A model generated the notes under the pieces. The model searched no databases and was not told where the DNA came from. It was given only the letters and a program-made list of their open reading frames with translations. 11,624 nt of DNA. It comes from Lachnospiraceae bacterium. GTDB taxonomy: Bacteria > Bacillota > Clostridia > Lachnospirales > Lachnospiraceae. The stretch is taken from assembly GCA_016282215.1 (NCBI GenBank), contig JAEEKC010000155.1, forward strand, positions 1-11,624, read 5' to 3'. The position numbers were made by a program, and so were the translations under genes. Of the stretch, positions 1 through 8,400 are shown piece by piece. Positions within the stretch are counted from its first letter, which is position 1. Each line of letters opens with the position of its first letter.

Positions 1-60
1 TCATGCTCTTGCACCCGTCTGATGTCTGCCCTTGCAAGAACGGTATCCATTGCCGCGTTG
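1..60 (-). other. Left-edge stretch with no assigned gene
   Basis: After the terminator only about 65 bases remain. On the minus strand an ATG at 50 opens a frame that runs off the left edge and begins MDTVLARADIRRVQEH. It has no Shine-Dalgarno upstream and no room for a promoter after the terminator. It may be a gene start, a gene remnant or chance. I cannot name it. Confidence 0.2.
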
Positions 61-67
61 GTACTAC

Positions 68-97
68 AAAAAGAGCACCCTCTGTAGAAGGTGCTCT
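68..97 (-). terminator. Rho-independent terminator closing the minus-strand gene run
   Basis: On the minus strand AGAGCACC (from 97 to 90) pairs perfectly with GGTGCTCT (79 to 72) around a 10-nt loop, and the stem runs directly into TTTTTG. It lies about 42 nt after the stop codon at 140. There is no T-run on the plus-strand side, so it works only for leftward transcription. Confidence 0.87.
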
Positions 98-139
98 CTA
101 ATCCGCTTCATACAAGTTGATCCGTCCTGTGATCAGGTA

Positions 140-598
140 TCATTTCAGGGACATCACATAAATCTGGCACGGATTCGCCTCATCCCAATGATACGGAAAC
201 AGTTCAAACTCCTTAAAGCCGCAGCCGATGTAGAAATAGTTCGTCCTGTCATAGTCTTCATACATCCCCATTTTTACGGTCTTCACCTGCATAAATTCAT
301 AGCCCTCAGAACCGGCAACTTCTTTCGCTTTTTCAACAAGCTGACGGCCAATACCGTTTCTGTGATAATCCTTCAGCACACCCATAACAGCAAGTTCAAC
401 TGTGGCATTCCCTGTTTCTTTCAGGCATAAAAATCCCATGGGCTTATCTCCGTCTTTTGCTGCAAGAAAGATCCAATCCACACAATCATGAATATAGCCT
501 TCCCGGCTCTCATCGACCTCAAACCATTCTTTCAATCCTTCAAGTACTGTTCTTGCAATTACCTTTTTTTCTTCCGGATCCTTTACATTTACGATCAT
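140..598 (-). CDS. GNAT family N-acetyltransferase
   Basis: A 152-residue acetyltransferase of the GNAT fold using acetyl-CoA. The core strands carry WIFLAAKDGDKPMGFLCLKE (42-61) and TVELAVMGVLKDYHR (66-80). The acetyl-CoA loop is R80-N-G82-I-G84, matching Q/RxxGxG/A, followed by the helix RQLVEKAKEVA. The C-terminal YFYIGCGFKEFELFPYHW (121-138) matches the usual Y-x-x-x-GF block. A longer frame starts at an ATG at 619, but that first codon run itself contains AAAGGAG, an ideal ribosome site 9 nt before the ATG at 598, so 598 is chosen. Its sequence is not closely similar to the other acetyltransferase in the window (1106-1618), so they are not recent duplicates. It is the last gene before a clear terminator. 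Substrate unknown. Confidence 0.88.
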   Translation of the reverse strand: MIVNVKDPEEKKVIARTVLEGLKEWFEVDESREGYIHDCVDWIFLAAKDGDKPMGFLCLKETGNATVELAVMGVLKDYHRNGIGRQLVEKAKEVAGSEGYEFMQVKTVKMGMYEDYDRTNYFYIGCGFKEFELFPYHWDEANPCQIYVMSLK

Positions 599-607
599 TG
601 TTTTATA

Positions 608-613
608 CTCCTT
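608..613 (-). promoter_or_regulatory. Ribosome binding site deciding the start of the second acetyltransferase
   Basis: AAGGAG on the minus strand, 9 nt before the ATG at 598. The upstream in-frame ATG at 619 has no comparable site and would place this Shine-Dalgarno inside the coding sequence, so the shorter protein is preferred. Confidence 0.75.
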
Positions 614-658
614 TATCATTTGTTATTTAGTTTGTTCCTCCGTTTTTCATTTCGGACT
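612..658 (-). repeat. Intergenic element copy 2: inverted repeat plus conserved AAATGATAAA block
   Basis: The gap before the second acetyltransferase contains at 638-658 a 21-nt piece that matches copy 1 at 19 positions, with two mismatches and one gap. Its TCCG/CGGA arms (639-642 and 653-656) can pair around a 10-nt loop. The identical 10-mer AAATGATAAA (minus strand, 612-621) again lies between it and the ribosome site. Spacing between the two parts is 16 nt here and 9 nt in copy 1. The conserved order relative to the start codon suggests a shared leader, operator or duplicated upstream segment; which of these cannot be decided here. Confidence 0.55.
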
Positions 659-668
659 TTTACACTAT

Positions 669-1037
669 TTACTTTTGTGTTTCATCAGGATAATCCCAAA
701 ATCCCCCGGTATGGAAATTATCATTTCCAAGTGGCTTTGCTGTCAGTTTAAAGATCACGCAGCCATCCGGGCATACGACAGTTTTTGAGTATTTCCCATC
801 GCCACCGACCTTGGTCAGATCACCACCGCCTCTTACTACTTCCATCAGCGGATATAACATCATCATTGTTTTTGAGCATATTCCCAATCCGTCCTGATTC
901 ACCGGACATCCATATGTACATGTGTATTTGTCACCGATTTCTTCCCCATTCCGGCAATACCGTTCTGTATGATCACCATGTACAAAACCAACCACCTCTA
1001 CCGTAAATTCATATTCTTCGTCATACCACTTTTTCAT
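669..1037 (-). CDS. TIGR04076-like cysteine-rich small protein, function unknown
   Basis: A 122-residue protein that I match, from memory of the family, to TIGR04076, a group of small conserved proteins of unknown role. Supporting features are an N-terminal strand pattern (EFTVEVVGFV), a middle Cys followed by a helix and a GG (ICSKTMMMLYPLMEVVRGGG, residues 53-72), and the closing block VVCPDGCVIFKLTA (87-100), which resembles the family's CCxDGxxPVxFKLE end. Six cysteines are present (28, 40, 44, 54, 89, 93), with CxxxC pairs at 40/44 and 89/93 that could bind metal or form a redox site; this is an inference. No signal peptide. The start is well supported by AGGAGG 6 nt before the ATG. It lies 68 nt after one GNAT gene and about 70 nt before another, and the upstream gap carries an inverted-repeat element that is shared with the next gene. 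Confidence 0.72.
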   Translation of the reverse strand: MKKWYDEEYEFTVEVVGFVHGDHTERYCRNGEEIGDKYTCTYGCPVNQDGLGICSKTMMMLYPLMEVVRGGGDLTKVGGDGKYSKTVVCPDGCVIFKLTAKPLGNDNFHTGGFWDYPDETQK

Positions 1038-1043
1038 CCTTTT

Positions 1044-1049
1044 CCTCCT
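1044..1049 (-). promoter_or_regulatory. Strong ribosome binding site of the TIGR04076-like gene
   Basis: A perfect AGGAGG on the minus strand, 6 nt before the ATG at 1037. It is the strongest ribosome site in the window and supports independent translation of this gene rather than coupling to the upstream acetyltransferase. Confidence 0.8.
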
Positions 1050-1051
1050 GA

Positions 1052-1092
1052 TTTATCATTTACTTTTTGACTCCGTATTTTCATACCGGACT
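1052..1092 (-). repeat. Intergenic element copy 1: inverted repeat plus conserved AAATGATAAA block
   Basis: In the 68-nt gap before the TIGR04076-like gene, 1071-1092 reads on the plus strand CTCCGTATTTTCAT then ACCGGACT. It can fold as 1072-1078 with 1083-1090 (7 bp, one bulged base, TTTC loop). Toward the gene the 10-mer at 1052-1061 (minus strand AAATGATAAA) precedes AGGAGG. Nearly the same 22-nt piece and the identical 10-mer recur at 612-658. The hairpin is not followed by a T-run, so it is not an intrinsic terminator. A TATAAT hexamer lies just upstream on the minus strand (1105-1110), overlapping the stop of the previous gene, but no -35 sits at a suitable distance. Confidence 0.55.
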
Positions 1093-1105
1093 ATACATCA
1101 CCCTA

Positions 1106-1618
1106 TTATACGACTTCACCTCTGTAAATAACGGAAACGTGCGTCACCTCGTTTGCTTCATCCGGGTATTCTTTCTCAAAGTGCATGCCGATCGCTTCCG
1201 CGGTTCTGTAAGATGCTTCGTTCGTATATTTGCAATAGGAATACAATGCCGGATAGTCCGTGTTTGCAAAAGCCCAGTCACGAACCGCGCCCGCGGCCTC
1301 CTTCGCATATCCCTTATGCTGTTGATCCCTGCGGATATGATAACCGATCTCCGGCAGCATCTCACCCTCAATGTTTTGCAGCGTCAGTCCGCAGTCACCG
1401 ATCATTTCGCCGGTTTCCTTCAGGCACACCGCCCACAAGCCGAAACCGTTATCCTCATACCGTTTCATATTGCGGCGTATCCAGTCTCTGACACGCTCTT
1501 CATCAAAAGTATAAGGATAATGCTGCATGATCTCCGGATCTGCCAGAACCGCATACAACGGATCAAAATCATCCATACTCATTTCCCGCAAAAACAATCG
1601 CTTTGTTTCCAGCACCAT
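1106..1618 (-). CDS. GNAT acetyltransferase, RimJ/RimL type
   Basis: A 170-residue N-acetyltransferase of the Acetyltransf_3 (RimJ/RimL) kind, which transfers the acetyl group of acetyl-CoA to an amine. The N-terminus has the typical strand ETKRLFLREM followed by a D/E-rich helix. Residues 66-79 (LKETGEMIGDCGLT) form the core strands. The acetyl-CoA pyrophosphate loop is Q100-H-K-G103-Y-A105, matching Q/RxxGxG/A. Late in the protein YTNEASYRTAEAIGM (131-145) matches the N-xxS-xxxxxxxGF/M region of the family. Full length for the family. The ATG lies 4 nt after the stop of the MBL-fold gene, with only a weak GGTGA-like ribosome site, so translation is probably coupled to that gene. Substrate cannot be told from sequence; members act on ribosomal protein N-termini, antibiotics or small amines. 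Confidence 0.9.
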   Translation of the reverse strand: MVLETKRLFLREMSMDDFDPLYAVLADPEIMQHYPYTFDEERVRDWIRRNMKRYEDNGFGLWAVCLKETGEMIGDCGLTLQNIEGEMLPEIGYHIRRDQQHKGYAKEAAGAVRDWAFANTDYPALYSYCKYTNEASYRTAEAIGMHFEKEYPDEANEVTHVSVIYRGEVV

Positions 1619-1622
1619 ATCT

Positions 1623-2468
1623 TCACCATAACCTGTCTAGCTCAATCTCTTCGCCCGAATGCACATAGGAAAGCCTCTCTCCCATGACGCTTTTCATCAT
1701 ATCAAAAGCAACCACTCCCGTGCAATGGCAGGTGACAAATTTCGTCGGATATGTCATAAGTTTTCCGGCGATCGCCTTGATCTGATCGATCTCGCTTTGT
1801 CTGTACTCCGTTTTTTTCATCAGATGAAATCCGCTGACTACCAGATCCGGAGCCTTCCCGTACTTTTGTATATATGCATCCAGAATGCTCAAAATCCCGT
1901 TATGCGCACAGCCGGACAAAAGGACGCTCTTTCCCTCCTGACGGATCACCAGAAAATGTTCATGTCCGAAATCATCCTGCAGGTATTCCTCTCCCCTTCG
2001 CAGAAGAAGCCTTCGGTTCGTAAAGGGCAGTTCATGGGTTCTTCTTCGGATCACAAACAACTCCAGTTCCTCATCAATGACGGTATCTCCGTCTAAAAAT
2101 CTCACCTGAGGAAGGGCCGCGATATCCTTATCGATCCCGATATAACGAAATCTCTCCGGCGCGCTTTTCCCATCGTCCGCATAATAGTCATCTATCGCAG
2201 ACTTTTGCATATAGATGAGGGCCCGGTCATTGATCCTTGCAAAGGGAAGAATTCCCCCGGAATGATCATAGTGTCCGTGGCTTAAGATAACCGTATCCAC
2301 CGCAGCCGGATCGATCCCTAATACTTCCGCGTTCTGCAACGTTTCCCCGGAGGGACCCAGGGCCATCAGGAGTTTATGCTTTGTCGTCTCGACATAAAAC
2401 GAAAGCCCGTGTGCATATACGCAGCCGCTGCGTCCCTCTGTATTCTCAATTAAGTTTATGATCCGCAT
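1623..2468 (-). CDS. MBL-fold metallohydrolase, COG1237-like (dihydropterin/RFAP-synthase-like subgroup)
   Basis: A 281-residue metallo-beta-lactamase-fold protein. The metal-binding signature HGHYDH is at His64, His66, Asp68 and His69. Further expected ligands or conserved sites follow: GCAHNGI with His189, SGFHL with His215, and TCHCTG with His248 near the C-terminus. This order and the total length fit the COG1237 subgroup, often annotated as 7,8-dihydropterin-6-methyl-4-(beta-D-ribofuranosyl)aminobenzene-5'-phosphate synthase. That name comes from archaeal work and may not describe the bacterial activity, so a generic metal-dependent hydrolase is the safer label. It is probably cytoplasmic, with no signal peptide. 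The block usually read as LxDxG is LMALGPS here, so the Asp is replaced by Ala36. The gene starts 25 nt after the giant gene and ends 4 nt before the next acetyltransferase, which suggests co-transcription. The ATG at 2468 is 15 nt from AAGGAG, which is unusually far; a CTG at 2474 would be at a better distance. Confidence 0.88.
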   Translation of the reverse strand: MRIINLIENTEGRSGCVYAHGLSFYVETTKHKLLMALGPSGETLQNAEVLGIDPAAVDTVILSHGHYDHSGGILPFARINDRALIYMQKSAIDDYYADDGKSAPERFRYIGIDKDIAALPQVRFLDGDTVIDEELELFVIRRRTHELPFTNRRLLLRRGEEYLQDDFGHEHFLVIRQEGKSVLLSGCAHNGILSILDAYIQKYGKAPDLVVSGFHLMKKTEYRQSEIDQIKAIAGKLMTYPTKFVTCHCTGVVAFDMMKSVMGERLSYVHSGEEIELDRLW

Positions 2469-2483
2469 GACTTTCAGTAGTTA

Positions 2484-2489
2484 CTCCTT
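2484..2489 (-). promoter_or_regulatory. Ribosome binding site of the MBL-fold gene, with unusual spacing
   Basis: AAGGAG on the minus strand lies 15 nt before the ATG at 2468, longer than the usual 5-10 nt. An in-frame CTG at 2474 sits about 9 nt downstream and would add only two residues. A TAA stop lies just upstream in that frame, so no longer form is possible. The family's usual N-terminus (KIxxLIENT-like) fits the ATG start, so the ATG is kept, with the CTG as an alternative. Confidence 0.6.
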
Positions 2490-2493
2490 TGCT

Positions 2494-5400
2494 TTACTTC
2501 TTCATCTGTTTGTTGTTGTTCACACGGATCTGCTGTGTGTGTTCGCGCATATTTTTCGGATTCATCCTTTGGATCATATCAACGCCATTGTTTACCTGCA
2601 TCTCTTCAAGAAGCTTGTTCGCCGTCAGTGATCGATTGCGTCTGAAATACTGATCAACAGCAGTCTGTAAATCTTTATCCTTATCCAGTGCCTTGCGGAT
2701 AGCGAACACATCGGACGGAACATTATCATTGGGATGATTCTGAGCATCCAATACCATGTTTGCAGAACAAGCAGCAAGCATATCGCAGAAGTAACCATAT
2801 ACTTTCTTTCTGGTTACCGGATCTGTCATGCAGTTTTCCAGCGGCATATCACCAAATACACGAAGTTTCTCCGCCGCAGTATCATACTGCTCCTTAGCGA
2901 TCTGACGTTTCACTTCGTCAGCCGTAAAGCCTTCGATTCTCAATTCCTGCACAAGCCGCTCTGCCGACCGGAGTTCCTCTTTTGCCAGTGTTCTAAGGTC
3001 TCTGGCCCCCTGCTTTCTATCCTGTCCGGCAAACGTCAATCCGGTTTTATCTGCGATATAAACATCCGCCTCGGCTTTTATCCGATAGGCTTTCTTCATC
3101 CAGTCAACAATCGCCGCTTTTTTCTCATCTGCGGATCCTAAATTCCGGATCCGGTTTTCCTTCTCTCCGGCATTTTCAGCCCTGCCGCTTCTGTCCCTGA
3201 TCAGTTCCAAGGCTGCCTGGCGGAGCAGTAGGTGCTGGTCACTCTCCTGCTTAAAGAAAGACGCTCGCTTTGCCTGGAAATTATACATAGCGGCTTTATA
3301 CCTTGCCATCACATCGCCATCACCGGCCTTCGGTCTCCAGATCGCCTGCTGATCTTCCTGTTTCTTCTGTTTCGGCTCGATGAGCAGTTCAGCATCGTCC
3401 TGCTCTTGTTCGATCAGCTCCGGCTGCTGATTTTCTATGATCTGATTCTGCTTCCCGTTTTTGTTCAGCAGCCCTGCCTGATTCTTATGCTCATCGATGA
3501 TTTTGTCATTCTTTGGCTCATCAATGATGATCAGCAGATCTTCTTTTTGATCATCTTTTATCTCTTCTTTCTTCTTATCCTCCGGCTTTGCATTCTTGTC
3601 TTCTTTTACAACGATTTTCTCTTTCTTATCTTCTTTGACATCCTTCGGCTGATCATTTTTCTCCTTCTTATCCTTCTTATTCTCCGGCTGATCCTTTTTG
3701 ATCACCGCCTTCTTGTCTTCTTTTTTCTCTGCTTTCTTCTCCTTCTTATTGGCCCCGAATACATTATCAACAAGTTCGTCGGTATATTCCTTCAGCCCAG
3801 CCTCAGCCGTCTGCTCTTTTTGTTTCTTGGCGCCGATCTTCGGATCCGGACGGGTAACGAGAATGGGTTCATCTTCAATTTCGATCTCGTTTGTTTCCGT
3901 ATTCCTGATGAGCGGATAAACCCGTAGCTCTACTTTATCCCTTGCCATAGCATGAAGGATTGAAGCTTTGGTATGCTCAAGCGCCATCTCCTCTATCTGA
4001 TATTGATTGTAATACTGCCTGAGTGATGACACCGCCACATCATAAGCTTTACCACCCTTGTCATATTTAGCATCCCGATGCACGTAAAAGCATTTCCTGA
4101 TCACATCCTCTTCCGTAATCGCGGGTCCGCCTTTTGCGTTTTCCTTCTCGATCACATACCGGACATATTTACCGAAAATCTGATCAAACATCTTCGCCGC
4201 TTTCTTGCGCTCACCTTCATTTACATTACCGCCATTATAAAAAGCATTCGGGTTTTCTTCCAGCCGGAATCCCTTATTATAGTCCAGATCATATATATTA
4301 GTAAAGTGCAGCGAATTAATATGGTCGATCACCGCTTTGTGGCGGTTACGGTCCGGCTGCTTGTTCTCATAATTGCGCTTGATCCTCTCTTCTTCTTCCC
4401 TCTTCTTTCGCTCTGCTTCCTCCTTCTTTCTTCTTTCCTCTTCTTCTTTTGCTTTGCGCTCTGCTTCTTTTCTTTCCGCTTCCAGTTTCCTTTCCCTGAT
4501 CTCGTCTTCATACTTCTTAAGCGTCTCGGCAACAGGCTTTGCAGAAGGGATCTTTTTCGTCATGATCTGTAAAATGCGCAGGTTTTTTTCATCATCATGC
4601 CATATGCCAAACGAAGACGAAAGCTGCTCCTTGCTTTCTTTTTCCGTAAATTCCGAAAAATCACCTTTCTCTATTTCCTTGCGGATTGCCTGAAGATCCT
4701 GCAGATATTCCTTGTTCCACGGCTTGTCCATCATTGGCGTCTGCATGATCTCAAACAGCAGCTTGTAAGCCGCTCTCTTTTGAATGGGAAGGTTCGGATT
4801 CAGCGTTTCACGATAACAGTCAAATATGAATTTTACCTGTTCGATATAAGCGGGAAGTTTGTCATCCCCAAATGCTTTGCAGACTTCCTTCTGAAAGTTC
4901 TTGTACTCCTCACTGTTTTTCGCAAAGGGGATCGCCTTGTCGTACATTTTGACCATTTCCATAAGGGCCACGTTATTGTACCGAAGCACCAGCGCCACAC
5001 CGTTTTCATCATACGCCTCATCAAACTTTTTAAATTTCAGCTCAGCTGCCTTGCGGAATGTCTGACCGATCATCTGCGCATACCACTGCGCATTCTCTGC
5101 AAAAGGTTTTTGCAGGATCTCATCCCGAAACCGGGTGATCAGCGCCCTGCCTTCGGGCTTTTGCATCCGAACCTTATCATATATGTCAGAAAAACCGCCT
5201 GCATCCGGTTGATTCGCTGCCCAAACAAAGAAAAGTTCATCTAAATCGGTCACATCATGTTTGGATGCCTGATCGCCGTAAACAGCCTTTAAGTAAATCT
5301 CTTCATCCTCGATCGGAATGATCGCTCCCGGACTTTCTAATGAATACTGGTGCTCATTGGAGTTTATGATACTCTGATACTCCAGGTTCTTCCGGTAGAG

Positions 5401-8400
5401 TACATATTCCGGCGTCACAAAGGAAGCAATCTCCTTAGGTTCGCCTATGTAGTACTGACCGAAGTATTCTTTTTCCCCATTTTTTTCCGTCTCCATAACA
5501 CGTGTCTTGACCATGTTATATGACACCTTCCAGCCGGGCTGTGTTAACGCATGCAAAATGAGCACCTCACGATTGGTGAAAGTCGAGTGGGGATTCATGC
5601 CCAGTTTGACCAAAATCTCATCCGGTGTTCCGGTTATCCCTTTCGGAGTCGTCACCACGAAGTTTTTCACAAAGGAGAGTTCGTCACCGTTCTTGTCTTT
5701 GAAGTCATGCTCATCCATATTCTGGTTTTCCATAAACGGACCGAAAACCTCTTTGAACAATGCCTCTTTTTCCCTTTGTACCCTGAAGTCAATCTTGTCA
5801 AACTCCACCCTGCCGGTCTGGCCGTCCTTTTTCAGATCTTTCATCTTATGCTGATAGGCTGCAGCATTTTCAGCGATGGTAGCGAAGGCCTCCTCGGCAA
5901 GCTTATTGTAATTATCCACCCTTCTTTGCATCAGTTCTTTAGATCTGGCAGCCTTCTTCCCCTGCATCGCGTCCGTCATATCTTCTTTGCTGAAAACGCT
6001 GTACTTCTCATCTGCAAACAAGGTCTGCTTTTTCGCTAAGATTTCCTCAACAGTGATCTTTTTTGCTGCCTCCTCATTATCCGGTTCAAGCCCCTTGTCC
6101 TTCAGGATCGCCTGCAGACAAGTACGGTAGATCCTGTTCCTCTCCCTGTTAAACTGAGTTGTGCAGCGAAGATTCAAAAGCGCATCCGCCTCTTTTTCGG
6201 CAAGCTCTTTCTGACGTTTGTTATACTCCTCCTCGCCTAAGATAGCTCTGTAATCATTGTTATGTTTTCTGCATGCTTTGTAATACGCGATGTCCGCTGC
6301 AGCATACTCAAAGATCTGACGGTCCGGAGAGCTTACATACTTTGCTCTGGCTTCCTGATAAGCAATCTCCTTGATTCGTTCTGCTTCCTTTAGTTTCATA
6401 GATAGCAGCTTTTGATCAATTGTCTTAACTTCCTCTGTTTTATTCTCTTTTACAGCTTTCTCTCTGTCGCCGGTATATCTCTTGATGACTCTCCTGCATG
6501 CAATAAGTTTGCTTTTCAGGCGTCCGGCAGGTGTTTTTGCCTCTCTCTCCTTTTCTTCTTTTGCTATTCTCGCCTGCTCTGCCTTCTTTGCTTCCTCTCT
6601 GGCCTTCTTTCCCTCTTCGTATCTCTTTGTTTTCTCTTCTTCTGTCTCTTCTCTGACACTTTCCGGACGGCCTTCACTGACAGCCTCCCGGATCCTCTCA
6701 TCCTTCTGCCCCTGCAGTGTTTTTGCATAAAGCGAGGTAATCTCCGGAACGCCCGGGATATTGCGGGACATAAAGCCCAGGACCTCCTGCAGCTGGCAGT
6801 CGGCATTCAGCCCGATCTTTGCACCGGCGATCAGGCCTTCATCAGACCTTTTATCCGCATTCAACAGTTTTTCAATATCCTGTTCACTGACAGCATAAGC
6901 GTAGCCGAAATCCTCTGCGATCTCTTTGAAATCCTTGCTCGTTATGACCTTATATGCTTTTTCCAGATTTTCCCCGGTTTTAGTCAGCAGCTTTAACGTT
7001 TCCGGATCCACAGCGTCTAAATCCATGCCGGCAAACTTCGGCTCGATCTCATACTTGATGATCATCTTAAACAGCAGTTTTTGCAGAGGCGTATGATCCG
7101 GATCCGTCAGTCCCGGCAGATAAGGTTTTGTGATGGCGGAAAGGGCCTTTGAAAATTCAACAGTTTTATCAAACGCGCCCTGACCGGCTACGGCGTCAAA
7201 GCCTTCCTTGCAGGCAGCCGGCCTGTCCACACCATGGACATTGGATTTGGAAGGCAAGACTGCGTCTTCTCCCAGCATACCGTACAGGTCATCGCTTACC
7301 AGATCACTCATCAGGCCATCCCAAAGATAGACCTCCGAATTCTGGAATTCCTTCGCATTCCCTGCTTTATCAACAACACCTGCCTCGAAGAATTTTTGTT
7401 TTTTCTTCAAGAGCTGCTGGTAGCAATTCGCATACATCTTACCGTACCACTGAACGTTTTCTTTCAGCTGCTGTGCAGTAAGCTCAGATGCTTCGGCTCC
7501 GTTATAGGGACGTTTTTTGATCTCCTCGGCAAAACGCCTGGCCAGTTTTTCTCTGTCGGCCTCCGAGTACTCCATGAGTTCATTAAGCGTCTTTCCTTCC
7601 ACGCCCATGGCATAGATGACGATCTTTTTGGCGACATCCCATTTGCTCATTGCCTCCTGATATCCTGCATTGGCAGCGGCAACAGCGATCTCATTGGTGA
7701 CCTTATCGGAAAGGAAGGAATCCAGATGAAGATATCTGTTCAGATAAGTTGCTTTACGGAGCTGTTTCATCTTTACGATCTCTTCCTTCGACAGCTCCTG
7801 TTCACGGAAATAATAATCTCTGATCACCAGACCAAATTGCTTTTTCGCCCATCCACTGCTGTATTTACCCAGTTTGGCCCGAAGCATCTTGTCTGTCAGA
7901 TACACATAAAAATATGCGCAATCGACCTTTCCTCTGCGTATGCAGTGATCCACTGCCGGTGCAAGACTGTTCATACACCAAATCTCAAAATCCACCGTAT
8001 TCTTAATGCCTTTTACATCCCCTTCGATCTGAAAGCCCTGGGTTTTCAGATCTCTGAGAATCTGGTTCATGGCATATTTTTTCTGATCCAGATCAAGGTC
8101 TGTCCTTCGGATAAAGGCGACCACATCATGCATATTCGTCTCTACGACGCTCAGGTCATCCATCCTTTCACGCCAACGGTCAAAATATGCCCCGGCAACC
8201 TTGAGCCTGTCAGCATCTTCCTTTTTGGTCACATGCGTTGCCAGGTACTGATCCACCTTTGTCAGATAATGCTGAACGCCTTCCGACTCGATATATTTAT
8301 AATCCGGGACCGGGAAATCCTCCATATCCGCAAGACCGGGCACTTCTTCCCGCAGATACTTTTCCACCTGCGCTAAAATACCCATCGTCGTTTTTTCCAT

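Noticed and set aside
598..619. Longer start of the second acetyltransferase at 619
   Set aside because: The seven extra codons contain the ribosome site for the ATG at 598, and there is no site upstream of 619.
1038..1092. Short leader peptides starting ATG AAA inside both intergenic elements (about 16 codons before the TIGR04076-like gene, 7 codons before the second acetyltransferase)
   Set aside because: Neither has a Shine-Dalgarno sequence, the peptides differ in length and sequence after the first two residues, and the shared ATG is explained by the shared DNA element.
1105..1110. TATAAT on the minus strand as a promoter for the TIGR04076-like gene
   Set aside because: The best -35-like hexamer (TTTACA) is only 12 nt away, too close, and no extended -10 TG is present. 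Left as a note rather than a promoter call.
3232..3927. Plus-strand open frame of 231 codons with many Leu/Ile/Phe, resembling transmembrane segments
   Set aside because: Antisense of the Lys/Glu/Asn-rich low-complexity stretch; the hydrophobicity is a complement effect.
7234..8376. Plus-strand open frame of 380 codons
   Set aside because: It lies wholly antisense to the giant gene. Its Phe/Leu/Ile/His-rich translation is what the reverse complement of Lys/Glu/Asp-rich codons gives, and it has no ribosome site or family match.
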